DNA of 22,796 nt from SHZI01 sp964407855 (GTDB lineage: Bacteria; Pseudomonadota; Gammaproteobacteria; Steroidobacterales; GCA-2729495): positions 1 through 22,796 of the forward strand of contig CAYOXI010000042.1 in assembly GCA_964407855.1 (NCBI GenBank). The letters run 5' to 3'. The position numbers and the translations under genes were made by a program. This document shows, piece by piece, positions 7,462 to 15,532 of this stretch; the first letter of the stretch is position 1; each line of letters begins with the position of its first letter. A model generated the notes under the pieces. That model had not been told where the DNA came from. It searched no databases and saw nothing but the letters and a program-made list of their open reading frames with translations.

Positions 7462-8116
7462 CGGCGGCATCCGGCAGCGAGACCGATTTCGACCTGTCCC
7501 GCGCCCGCTGAAGCAGGGTGCGCAGCAGGCGCCGCAACTTGTCCCGGAGGGCTGGCGCTTCACCGAGTGCCGGCAGCACTTCTGCCACAGCTTCAAGGGT
7601 TGAGACCCACTCCCGGCGAGGTTCCCGGCGCAGGCGTCCGTACAGCGAAGGTTCGCGGGGCGTCAGCAGGATCCGGGGCAGGCGCAGCAGCCAGGGATTG
7701 CGCCACCACAGCGTCTTGGCCTGGCTCCAGCTGCCGTCGAGCACGATGATGCCGGTGAGCCCGGGCCGGCGCAGATCCCGGAGGCGGCCCGTGCGTTCCA
7801 TGATCAGCACCGGCGCATCCCGGGCTTCTTCGGGGACTGCGGCAGGCGGTTTGGCGACGGCGAGGACGGCCCACCGGCTGCGGTCGGCCGATGCCTCGCC
7901 CAGCGCCGCATCCAGCGACGGCCAGGAGAGCCCCACCCGGATCTGCGTGGTGGGCAGGGTGAGGGCCACGAGCGGGGCCGTGCCGAGCACCTCGTCCTGC
8001 TCCTGCGGGTGCTGGAGGATCAGCACGCGCAGCCGGGTCGTGACCGGCTCGACCCGGTCGCAGATACACAGGCCTTCAGGCTTGCCGCAGGCCGGGCAGG
8101 GCAGGACCTCGTTCAT
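7451..8116 (-). CDS. tapT: DTW-domain tRNA-uridine aminocarboxypropyltransferase
   Basis: This 221-residue DTW-domain protein belongs to the family (TapT/YfiP, DTWD1/2) that transfers the 3-amino-3-carboxypropyl group of S-adenosylmethionine to uridine, making acp3U in tRNA. The N terminus has a cysteine cluster, CPACGKPEGLCIC (C7, C10, C17, C19), probably a zinc knuckle. VLILQHPQEQ (31-40) is the conserved early strand. LDGSWSQAKTLWWRNP (126-141) is the DTW signature, with DGSW in place of DxTW. REPRREWVSTLEAVA (164-178) matches the conserved C-terminal element. It is the last gene of a minus-strand operon and starts 10 bases after the nadC stop. The symbol rests on family similarity. Confidence 0.85.
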   Translation of the reverse strand: MNEVLPCPACGKPEGLCICDRVEPVTTRLRVLILQHPQEQDEVLGTAPLVALTLPTTQIRVGLSWPSLDAALGEASADRSRWAVLAVAKPPAAVPEEARDAPVLIMERTGRLRDLRRPGLTGIIVLDGSWSQAKTLWWRNPWLLRLPRILLTPREPSLYGRLRREPRREWVSTLEAVAEVLPALGEAPALRDKLRRLLRTLLQRARDRSKSVSLPDAAALD

Positions 8117-8126
8117 GAGGGCAGGG

Positions 8127-8978
8127 TCACGGCGGCAGCCGGAAACGCATCGACAGGTCGATGGCGCGGACGCTCTTGGTCAGCGCCCCGATGGAGATGA
8201 AATCCACGCCGGTCTCCGCGACGACCCGCAGCGTGTCGAGGCTGATGCCGCCGGAAGCCTCCAGCGTGGTGCCGGGCGATAGCCGGTTGCGCAGTTCCAC
8301 CGCCGCCTTCATGCCTTCGAGGCTGAAGTTGTCAAGCAGCAGCCGGTCGGCACCGGCGGTCAGGGCTTCCTCAGCCTGGAAAAGGTTCTCCACTTCCACT
8401 TCCAGCAGCACATCCACGCCGCGTTCCCGGGCCCGGCGCACGGCCGGCGTGATGCCTCCGGCCGCGGCGATGTGGTTCTCCTTTACCAGGATCCCGTCGT
8501 AGAGACCGATGCGGTGATTGCTGCCGCCGCCGGCCAGGACCGCATATTTCTGGGCCCTGCGCAGTCCCGGCAGTGTCTTGCGGGTGTCCAGGATGCGCGC
8601 CCGCGTGCCGGCGACAGCGTCGACGCAGGCGCGCGTGGCAGTCGCAACGGCGGAGAGCAACTGGAGAAAGTTCAGGGCGGTGCGTTCGCCGGTGAGCAGC
8701 GCCCGTGCCGGGCCGGTGAGCTCGCAGAGCAGCTGGTCAGCAGCAGCCGACCCGCCTTCACGGACCTGCCAGCGAAGCACCACCCGCGGGTCCAGTTGAC
8801 GGAAGACCTCGGCGACCCAGGGCTGTCCGCACAGGACGGCGGGCTCCCGGGTGATGATGGTTGCCGACGCCTGCTGGTTCTCCGGCACGAGGCTCGCGGT
8901 GAGGTCGCCGGTGCCGATGTCCTCGACCAGCGCGGCGGTGACCGAGGCCTTGATCGAGGCCACGAGTTCCGTGGACAT
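8127..8978 (-). CDS. nadC: Nicotinate-nucleotide pyrophosphorylase (quinolinate phosphoribosyltransferase)
   Basis: NadC joins quinolinate and PRPP and releases CO2 to give nicotinate mononucleotide, a step of de novo NAD synthesis. The 283-residue protein has EDIGTGDLTA near its start, TGERTALNF (96-104, with the PRPP-binding Arg), ILDTRKTLPGLR (129-140), NHRIGLYDGILVKENH (154-169), and LDNF (215-218). It ends in the GVDFISIGALTKS loop. The start is uncertain: ATG at 8978 has GGAG five bases upstream and is chosen, while an in-frame ATG at 9014 would add 12 residues. nadA and nadB are not in the window. It lies between the PuuD-like gene and the DTW gene in the minus-strand operon. Confidence 0.95.
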   Translation of the reverse strand: MSTELVASIKASVTAALVEDIGTGDLTASLVPENQQASATIITREPAVLCGQPWVAEVFRQLDPRVVLRWQVREGGSAAADQLLCELTGPARALLTGERTALNFLQLLSAVATATRACVDAVAGTRARILDTRKTLPGLRRAQKYAVLAGGGSNHRIGLYDGILVKENHIAAAGGITPAVRRARERGVDVLLEVEVENLFQAEEALTAGADRLLLDNFSLEGMKAAVELRNRLSPGTTLEASGGISLDTLRVVAETGVDFISIGALTKSVRAIDLSMRFRLPP

Positions 8979-9049
8979 CGAGGCTCCGGGTTCCGTCGAT
9001 AGTTGCGGGGACATCTCGGCCCCGCCGGGCACCGGGCTCCGGGTGCCGG

Positions 9050-9652
9050 TCAGAACGGCAGGCCGTGAGACTGGCCACCCATGGCGAGCAGCATCGGAAT
9101 CGACAGCACGAAGTTGATCCGGGAGGTCATCGTGGCTGTGGCACGTGCCTTGGCCTTCTCCTCGTCCGTCGCCGGGACCACGCCGATCACCTTCTTCTGG
9201 TTTGGCCAGATGATCAGCCACACATTGAGGAACATGATGATGCCGAGCCAGGCGCCGACGCCGATGGTGGCGAAGCCCTCCCGGAACATCAGACCCTTCA
9301 TCAGGCCACCGCCGCCGTAGGCGAACTCCATCAGCAAGGCACCGCTGACCACCGTCACGACGGCGGCCCAGCGGAACCACAGCAGGGCCGTGGGCGCAAT
9401 GTACTTGATGACGCCCGCATTGCCGGGGCCGCCCTTGTCGGCGAGGCCCTTCGCCAGGCCGGGAATCTGCACGACATTGAAGTAGTAGAGCAGGCCGATC
9501 CAGAACACACCGGAGACGACGTGCAGCCAGCGGTCGAGGCTGGCCAGCGTGGCGCTGATCCCGCCACCACCACCGGGCAGCAGCAGGCTCATGATCACCA
9601 TCAGGATGACGCCGGTGATAAGCGCGCCGCTCACGGTCTTGAGAGGGTTCAT
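9050..9652 (-). CDS. PuuD/urate-oxidase N-terminal-like membrane protein
   Basis: This 200-residue polytopic membrane protein resembles the N-terminal membrane domain of PuuD (Urate_ox_N family). About five hydrophobic segments are visible (8-26, 40-62, 86-110, 126-150, 176-193). RWLHVVSGVFWIGLLYYFN (41-59), with His44, and GAWLGIIMFLNVWLIIWPNQ (133-152) are the most family-like stretches. Full PuuD proteins carry an extra C-terminal cytochrome c domain, which is absent here. No CxxCH heme motif is present, so urate oxidation is doubtful. GGAG lies eight bases before the ATG. It sits in an operon between rnt and nadC, 14 bases after rnt. A role in heme binding or respiration is only a guess. 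Confidence 0.72.
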   Translation of the reverse strand: MNPLKTVSGALITGVILMVIMSLLLPGGGGGISATLASLDRWLHVVSGVFWIGLLYYFNVVQIPGLAKGLADKGGPGNAGVIKYIAPTALLWFRWAAVVTVVSGALLMEFAYGGGGLMKGLMFREGFATIGVGAWLGIIMFLNVWLIIWPNQKKVIGVVPATDEEKAKARATATMTSRINFVLSIPMLLAMGGQSHGLPF

Positions 9653-9666
9653 GGGGCTGTCTCCGT

Positions 9667-10353
9667 TCAGGTGGGTGGAGGTTGGGGCAGCGAGAGGATA
9701 GCGGAATCGTAGAGGGGTTTGAACCGGTTCACGATCAGGCAGAACAGGTCGGCGGTCCGTTCGGCATCATAGGCTGCGGAGTGGGCGGCTGCGGAGTCCC
9801 ACCCCATGCCGGCCGCCATCGCCGCCTGGGCCAGCACGGTCTGCCCGAAGGCAACGCCACACAGCGTCGCGGTATCCAGGACGCTGAAGGGATGAAAAGG
9901 ACTGCGTTTCACTTCGGTCCGGGCGATCGCCTCGTTGAGGAAGCCCAGGTCGAAGTGGGCGTTGTGGGCCACGAGGATGGCCCGCTTGCAGCCGGCATCC
10001 TTGATGGCCTGCCGGACCGGCCGGAACACCCCCTGCAGGGCATCCCGTTCAGGGAGCGCCCCGCGCAGCGGATTGAAGGGCTGGATGCCGGTCACCTGCA
10101 GGGCCGCCGGCTCGAGGTTGGAGCCTTCCCAGGGCCAGACATGAAAGGCAATGGTCTCGCCGCGACGCAAGACGCCCTCCTCATCCATCGTGAGCAGCAC
10201 GGCGGCGATTTCCAGCAGCGCATCGGTGCGGGCGTTGAAGCCGCCGGTTTCCAGGTCGATTACGACGGGCAGGAATCCCCGGAAGCGCCGGCTGATCGGC
10301 GTCGGAGATCCCGGGCTGTCGCTGCCAGTGAGATCGGGGGCGGCGCCGGTCAT
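9667..10353 (-). CDS. rnt: Ribonuclease T
   Basis: RNase T is a DEDDh-type 3'-5' exoribonuclease that trims tRNA and other stable RNA 3' ends; it is largely confined to Gammaproteobacteria. The 228-residue protein has VVIDLETGGFNARTDALLEI (30-49) with D33 and E35. AHNAHFDLGF (129-138) carries D135, and HSAAYDAERTADLFC (191-205) carries H191 and D196. All five catalytic residues sit ten positions later than in the E. coli enzyme, which reflects a longer N terminus. The basic nucleic-acid-binding segment GCKRAI and KRSPFHPF are also present. The ATG overlaps the stop of the upstream aminopeptidase as ATGA, so translation is coupled. Confidence 0.95.
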   Translation of the reverse strand: MTGAAPDLTGSDSPGSPTPISRRFRGFLPVVIDLETGGFNARTDALLEIAAVLLTMDEEGVLRRGETIAFHVWPWEGSNLEPAALQVTGIQPFNPLRGALPERDALQGVFRPVRQAIKDAGCKRAILVAHNAHFDLGFLNEAIARTEVKRSPFHPFSVLDTATLCGVAFGQTVLAQAAMAAGMGWDSAAAHSAAYDAERTADLFCLIVNRFKPLYDSAILSLPQPPPT

Positions 10354-11936
10354 CCGGCGAGCCGGCGCAGCTCGTCGGCCTGATCAAGCAACAGGGCCAG
10401 CGCGTAGCGGACGCCAAAGCCGGTGAAGCCACCGGGCATCTGGCCAAGGCCATCCTTGCGCATTACGGCCGCGAGGTCGACGTGGATCCAGGGGACGCCC
10501 GCCGGGACAAAACGCTGCAGGAAGCGGGCGGCCAGGATGTGGTCGGCCTCGCCTGCGACAGCGCACTGGGCCACGTCGGCGATCTTTGACTTGAGATCGT
10601 CATCGAAGTCGTCGTCGTTCGGAAAGGGCCAGACCCGCTCACCGCTGTCCCGTCCCGTCCGGATCAGCAGGTCATTGAGCGCCTCGCGGTTCGTGAACAC
10701 GCCGCTGTAGCGCTCGGAGAGGGCGTAGACACAGGTGCCGGTGAGCGTGGCGAAGTCCATCATCAATCCCGGCTTCGCATTCGCCGCCAGCGCCAGCGTA
10801 TCGGCAAGTACCATGCGTCCCTCGGCGTCGGTGTGCATGATCTCGATGCTCACTCCGTTGCTGGCTGTCACCACGTCCCGTTGCCGGTAGGCCGTGGGGC
10901 CGGTCCGGTTCTCGGTGATCGCGAGCCAGCAGTCCACCGTCAGTGGTGCTTCCAGGTCGGAAAGGCAGCGGAGTACGGCAAGGGCCACGGCGCTGCCCGA
11001 CATGTCCATGTGCATGTCCAGCATGTGAGCCGAGGCTTTCAGGTTGGTACCGCCCGTATCGAAGAGGATGCCCTTGCCCACCAGCGCCAGGTCGGGCGCG
11101 CCGGCCGTTCCGGACCTGCCCCGGGGCTCGTAGCGCAGGTGCGCGATGCCGGCCGCGTCCCGGGTGGCGTTGCCCTGGGAGACGGCGAGAAAGGCCCCGG
11201 CCTTGCGCTTGGCGAGCTCCGCCTCATCAAGCCAGCGGAAGCTCCAGCCGTGCTGCGTGGCGAGGCTGGCCAGCAGTTGCCGGTACGCGGTGGCCGACAG
11301 CATGTTGGCGGGCAATGCCGTCAGCCAGCGCACGAGGTTGGCGCCATCCATCTCGATGAGGGTCCGTTCCAGGTCGAGGGTGCGCCCCTGGCCGAGGACA
11401 TGCACGCTGCGCAAAGCCGGTGCCTTGCGGTCCTTGCGGAAGACCGGCAGCCGGAATGCGCGGGCGCCCAGCGCCAGCACGAGGGCCCGGGTAACGCGTT
11501 CCGTTTCAGCCGGTTGCAGACCGTGGACGAGTATGCCGATCGAGCGTGGCTCGTCTGCCAGCGCATCGGCGGCGAGGTCGCCCGCAAACTTGAGCAGCTT
11601 GTAGCTTGCAGGGAGGACACCTTTGCTCCCCTTCGTGACAGCCGGCAGCAATCCGAGGGTGACCACCGGTCCCGGGCCGAGTGCGCCGCGCAGCGCGCGA
11701 CCGGGCCCAGTCTTGCCGAGTCGCCGGAGTACGGGCTGAAGTGACTTGAGCGCCGGGAATTCCCGCCACACTGAAGCCGGCACCCGGGTGGGTATTACGA
11801 GGATCAAGTGGTCCAGCGCGCGAAGCACTGCCCTGCCCGGTCGACCGCTGACCTGCACAACCCGGAAGCGTGCTGCCGGAGGCAACAACGCGCCAGCACC
11901 CGTTTGCTTGACCTGTTTTCTTGAAACCCCGATCAT
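10350..11936 (-). CDS. M17-family leucyl aminopeptidase
   Basis: This 528-residue cytosolic metallo-aminopeptidase removes N-terminal residues from peptides. The C-terminal catalytic domain has LVGKGILFDTGGTNLKAS (285-302), MHMDMSGSA (308-316) and MHTDAEGRMVLADTL (367-381). These supply the two-metal site (K288, D293, D311, D370, E372) and the catalytic K300 and R374. The motif usually reads NTDAEGRL; here it is HTDAEGRM, as in some PepB-like relatives. The N-terminal domain is divergent, so the start is less sure. ATG at 11936 is the first ATG downstream of the aceE promoter region, but its ribosome site is weak and a later GTG is possible. It heads the minus-strand operon and is divergent from aceE. 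Confidence 0.9.
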   Translation of the reverse strand: MIGVSRKQVKQTGAGALLPPAARFRVVQVSGRPGRAVLRALDHLILVIPTRVPASVWREFPALKSLQPVLRRLGKTGPGRALRGALGPGPVVTLGLLPAVTKGSKGVLPASYKLLKFAGDLAADALADEPRSIGILVHGLQPAETERVTRALVLALGARAFRLPVFRKDRKAPALRSVHVLGQGRTLDLERTLIEMDGANLVRWLTALPANMLSATAYRQLLASLATQHGWSFRWLDEAELAKRKAGAFLAVSQGNATRDAAGIAHLRYEPRGRSGTAGAPDLALVGKGILFDTGGTNLKASAHMLDMHMDMSGSAVALAVLRCLSDLEAPLTVDCWLAITENRTGPTAYRQRDVVTASNGVSIEIMHTDAEGRMVLADTLALAANAKPGLMMDFATLTGTCVYALSERYSGVFTNREALNDLLIRTGRDSGERVWPFPNDDDFDDDLKSKIADVAQCAVAGEADHILAARFLQRFVPAGVPWIHVDLAAVMRKDGLGQMPGGFTGFGVRYALALLLDQADELRRLAG

Positions 11937-12035
11937 TCGCGATTGTCGTCCTGGCTGGCCTTGACTGCCTCTGGCTGCCGCTCGACGCGGTGGCCCGCAG
12001 TATAGGGCAAGTCCTTCAGTACCAGCGGAGCCATC
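11937..12035. promoter_or_regulatory. Divergent promoter region between the aminopeptidase operon and aceE
   Basis: These 99 bases must serve both directions. On the minus strand TATACT (12004-11999) is a good -10 for the aminopeptidase operon, but no clear -35 stands upstream. On the plus strand TATAGG (12001-12006) overlaps it and could serve aceE. GGAG (12027-12030) is the aceE ribosome site. TTGACT (11961-11966) is too far from TATAGG to pair with it. No PdhR-like palindrome was found. Confidence 0.3.
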
Positions 12036-14717
12036 GTGGCCGATCCAGTTCCCCCGACCGGGCAGTTCGAGGACGTCGATCCAGAGGAGACCCGCGAGTG
12101 GGTGGACTCGATCGACTCCGTGCTGCGAAGCCATGGGGCCGAGCGCGCCCAGTTCCTGCTGAACCAGATGGTGGACCATGCCCGGCGCTCCGGCGCCTAT
12201 CTGCCCTTCCGGCCCAACACGGCCTACCTCAATACAATCCCGCTCTGGCAGCAGCCCCAGTACCCGGGCGACCGGGCCATCGAGCGACGGCTCGAGGCCT
12301 ACATCCGCTGGAATGCGATGGCCATGGTGGTGCAGGCCAACCGGCAGAGTTCCGAGTACGGCGGTCACATTGCCACCTACGCCTCGGCGGCAGTGCTCTA
12401 TGAGGTCGGCTTCAATCACTTCTGGCGGGCCGCCAGCGAGGAGCATGGCGGCGACCTGGTCTACATGCAGGGACATTCAGCGCCCGGCATCTATGCCCGC
12501 GCCTACCTGGAAGGCCGGCTGACAGAGGAGCACCTCGACCATTTCCGCCAGGAAGTCGTGGGCAAGGGGAAGGGTCTGTCGTCCTATCCCCATCCCTGGC
12601 TGATGCCGGACTTCTGGCAGTTCCCCACCGTCTCGATGGGCCTTGGCCCGATGATGGCCATCTACCAGGCCCGCTTCCTGAAATACCTGGAGCACCGTGG
12701 CATCCAGGCCAGCGGCGATCGCAAGGTCTGGTGCTTTCTCGGTGATGGCGAGATGGATGAGCCCGAGTCCATGGGCGCGATTACGATGCCGGTCCGCGAA
12801 AAGCTCGACAACCTGGTCTTCGTCATCAACTGCAACCTGCAGCGCCTCGACGGCCCGGTACGGGGCAACGGCAAGATCATCCAGGAACTGGAAGCAGCCT
12901 TCCGCGGCGCAGGCTGGGCGGTCATCAAGGTTCTCTGGGGTTATCGGTGGGACCCGCTGCTCGCGCGCGACCACGAGGGCCTGCTCCGCCGCCGCATGGA
13001 GGAGTGCGTCGACGGCGAGTACCAGAACTTCAAGGCGATGGGTGGCGCCTTCGTTCGGGAAAAATTCTTTGGCAAGTATCCCGAACTCAAGGCCCTGGTG
13101 GCCAACATGTCGGACGAGGACGTGTACCGCCTCAACCGGGGTGGGCTTGACGCCACCAAGGTTTATGCCGCCTATCACCGGGCCATGAAGCAGGATGGCC
13201 GGCCCGTGGTAATCCTGGCAAAGACTGTCAAGGGCTACGGCATGGGACAGGCCGGGGAGGGGCGCATGACCGCCCACCAGGCCAAGAAGCTCGACATTGA
13301 CGACCTGAAGGCCTTCCGGGACCGCTTCAACATCCCGATCTCCGACGATGTCATCGATCGCGTCCCCTACTACCGGCCGCCGGAAGACAGCGAGGAGCTG
13401 CGTTACCTGCGCGAACGCCGCCGGCAGCTTGGTGGCTTCCTGCCAGCGCGCCAGCGACGTGCGAGTCCGCTGTCGGTGCCGGGCCTGGACTTCTTCAGGA
13501 ACCTGCTCGAGGGCTCCGGCGACCGGCAGGTGTCGACCACCATGGTCTTCGTCCGGCTGCTCACCGCGCTGGTCAGGGAGGAGAACATCGGCCGCAACAT
13601 CGTGCCCATCGTCCCTGACGAGGCGCGGACCTTCGGCATGGAGGGCATGTTCCGCCAGATCGGCATCTACTCGTCCGTGGGCCAGCTCTACACGCCCCAG
13701 GATGCGGAGCAGCTGATGTACTACCGGGAGGACCTGCAGGGCCAGATCCTGGAGGAGGGCATCAACGAGGGCGGTGCCTACTGTTCCTGGCTGGCGGCGG
13801 CCACGTCCTACGCCAACAGCGGCGTGTACATGATTCCGTTCTACATCTTCTATTCGATGTTCGGCTTCCAGCGCATCGGTGACTTCATCTGGGCCGGTGG
13901 CGACATGCAGGCCAAGGGTTTCCTGCTCGGTGCCACCGCCGGCCGCACCACGCTGGCCGGCGAAGGACTCCAGCACCAGGACGGGCACAGCCACCTGGCG
14001 GCTTCCACGGTGCCCAACTGCGTGGCCTACGACCCGGCCTTCGGTTACGAGCTCGCCGTGATCATCCAGGATGGCCTGCGCCGCATGTACGTGGAGCAGG
14101 AGCGGATCTTCTACTACATCACCGTGATGAACGAGAACTACGTGCAGCCAGCCCTGCCGGAGGGTGTGACCGACGGCATCCTGCGCGGCATGTACCCGCT
14201 GCGTCCGGGTGCGCGCGGCAAGGTGCGCGTGCAGCTGCTGGGCGCAGGCACGATCCTGCGCGAAGTGCTGGCTGCGGCCGAAATGCTGGAGAAGGAGTAC
14301 CAGGTGCCAGCCGACGTCTGGAGTGTCACCAGCTTCAGCGAACTGCGCCGGGATGGCATTGATTGCGACCGCTGGAACCTGCTGCATCCGGAGGATGAAC
14401 CCCGGCAGTCGTACGTTGCCCGCACCCTTGCCGGCGCCACCGGTCCCTTCATCGCCGCGACGGATTACATGCGCATCGTCGCCGACCAGATCAGGCCATG
14501 GGTGCCGGGGCGGTACGCGGTGCTCGGCACCGACGGCTACGGACGCAGTGATTCGCGCGCGGCGCTGCGCGACTTCTTCGAGGTGGATCACCGCTACATC
14601 GTCGTGGCTGCCCTGAAGGCGCTGGCCGACGAAGGTTCCGTGGATGGTGGCACCGTGGCCCGGGCCATCACCACACTTGGCATCGATCCCGCCCGCCCGA
14701 ATCCAGTCACCGTCTGA
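12036..14717 (+). CDS. aceE: Pyruvate dehydrogenase E1 component (homodimeric type)
   Basis: AceE decarboxylates pyruvate using thiamine diphosphate and passes the acetyl group to the lipoyl arm of E2. The 893-residue length matches the homodimeric gammaproteobacterial form (887 in E. coli). The thiamine-diphosphate motif runs from GDGEMDEPES (236-245) to NCNLQRLDGP (265-274). VKGYGMGQAGEG, DEARTFGMEGMFRQIGIY, and GEGLQHQDGHSH with the conserved histidines follow in order. The C-terminal third keeps TDYMR and LGTDGYGRSDSRAALR. The start is a GTG with GGAG five bases upstream. It heads aceE-aceF-lpd, with 24 bases before aceF. Confidence 0.98.
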   Translation: MADPVPPTGQFEDVDPEETREWVDSIDSVLRSHGAERAQFLLNQMVDHARRSGAYLPFRPNTAYLNTIPLWQQPQYPGDRAIERRLEAYIRWNAMAMVVQANRQSSEYGGHIATYASAAVLYEVGFNHFWRAASEEHGGDLVYMQGHSAPGIYARAYLEGRLTEEHLDHFRQEVVGKGKGLSSYPHPWLMPDFWQFPTVSMGLGPMMAIYQARFLKYLEHRGIQASGDRKVWCFLGDGEMDEPESMGAITMPVREKLDNLVFVINCNLQRLDGPVRGNGKIIQELEAAFRGAGWAVIKVLWGYRWDPLLARDHEGLLRRRMEECVDGEYQNFKAMGGAFVREKFFGKYPELKALVANMSDEDVYRLNRGGLDATKVYAAYHRAMKQDGRPVVILAKTVKGYGMGQAGEGRMTAHQAKKLDIDDLKAFRDRFNIPISDDVIDRVPYYRPPEDSEELRYLRERRRQLGGFLPARQRRASPLSVPGLDFFRNLLEGSGDRQVSTTMVFVRLLTALVREENIGRNIVPIVPDEARTFGMEGMFRQIGIYSSVGQLYTPQDAEQLMYYREDLQGQILEEGINEGGAYCSWLAAATSYANSGVYMIPFYIFYSMFGFQRIGDFIWAGGDMQAKGFLLGATAGRTTLAGEGLQHQDGHSHLAASTVPNCVAYDPAFGYELAVIIQDGLRRMYVEQERIFYYITVMNENYVQPALPEGVTDGILRGMYPLRPGARGKVRVQLLGAGTILREVLAAAEMLEKEYQVPADVWSVTSFSELRRDGIDCDRWNLLHPEDEPRQSYVARTLAGATGPFIAATDYMRIVADQIRPWVPGRYAVLGTDGYGRSDSRAALRDFFEVDHRYIVVAALKALADEGSVDGGTVARAITTLGIDPARPNPVTV

Positions 14718-14741
14718 AGCGCAGGGGTCCCGGGAACAGCC

Positions 14742-15532
14742 ATGGCGCAACNNNNNNNNNNNNNNNNNNNNNNNNNNNNNNNNNNNNNNNNNNNNNNNNN
14801 NNNNNNNNNNNNNNNNNNNNNNNNNNNNNNNNNNNNNNNNNNNNNNNNNNNGTGGACGTCACGCCCCTGTCCCGGGTGCGGAAGATTTCCGGGCCGAGGC
14901 TGCAGGCCGCCTGGCTCAACATTCCCCATGTCACCCAGCAGGACGAGGGCGATATCACCGAGCTCGAGGCGCAGCGCCAGAAACTGAAGGACGCGGGCGT
15001 CAAGGTCACGCCGCTCGCCTACTTCGTCCGGGCCGCCGTGCTGGCCGTGAAGGAATTCCCGGACTTCAACAGTTCCCTCAGCGCCGATGGCGCGAGTCTG
15101 GTCACGAAGCAGTACTGGCACATCGGCTTCGCGGCGGACACACCCCAGGGCCTGGTGGTGCCAGTGATCCGGGACGCCGACCAGAAGGATATCTTCGGTA
15201 TCGCGCGCGAGCTTGCGGCCCTCAGCGAGAAGGCCCGGGCGGGCAAGCTTTCGGCCGCGGAGATGCAGGGCGGCACCTTCACGATCTCCAGCCTGGGAGG
15301 CATCGGCGGCTCCTGGTTCACGCCCATCATCAATGCCCCGGAGGTCGCAATCCTGGGCATTGGTCGCGCGCAGATGAAGCCCGTCTGGCAGACCCGCAAG
15401 TTCGTGCCGCGGCTGATGGTGCCGCTGTCCCTGTCCTATGACCACCGGGTCATCGACGGCGCTACCGGCGCCCGCTTTTCGACCTTCCTCGTCGGCCTGC
15501 TGGCGGACGTCGATCGCCTGCTCCAGGTCTGA
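14742..15532 (+). CDS. aceF: Dihydrolipoamide acetyltransferase E2 (interrupted by assembly gap)
   Basis: This is the core of the pyruvate dehydrogenase complex, which transfers the acetyl group to CoA. Only the first codons (M-A-Q) and the C-terminal 226 residues are visible; the lipoyl and E3-binding domains fall in a 100-N gap of unknown true size. After the gap, ISGPRLQAAWLNIPHVTQQD is the start of the catalytic domain. FNSSLS, DTPQGLVVPV and TFTISSLGGIGG follow, then SYDHRVIDGATGARF with the catalytic His and Asp. The frame differs across the gap as drawn, which is expected because the N count is a placeholder. Its TGA overlaps the lpd ATG by one base. Confidence 0.95.
14752..14851. other. 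Assembly gap (100 N) inside aceF
   Basis: There are exactly 100 unknown bases, the usual placeholder for a scaffold gap of unknown length. The missing part covers the lipoyl domain or domains, the flexible linkers and the E3-binding domain of E2. A full AceF suggests the real missing length is several hundred bases or more. Nothing can be annotated here. Confidence 0.97.

Noticed and set aside
11961..12006. TTGACT with TATAGG as an aceE promoter
   Set aside because: The spacer is 34 bases, twice what sigma-70 uses, so the two boxes cannot belong together.
12477..14750. 757-codon open frame antisense to aceE
   Set aside because: aceE is unmistakable on the plus strand. The antisense reading has no recognisable motif and shows the biased residues of a GC shadow.
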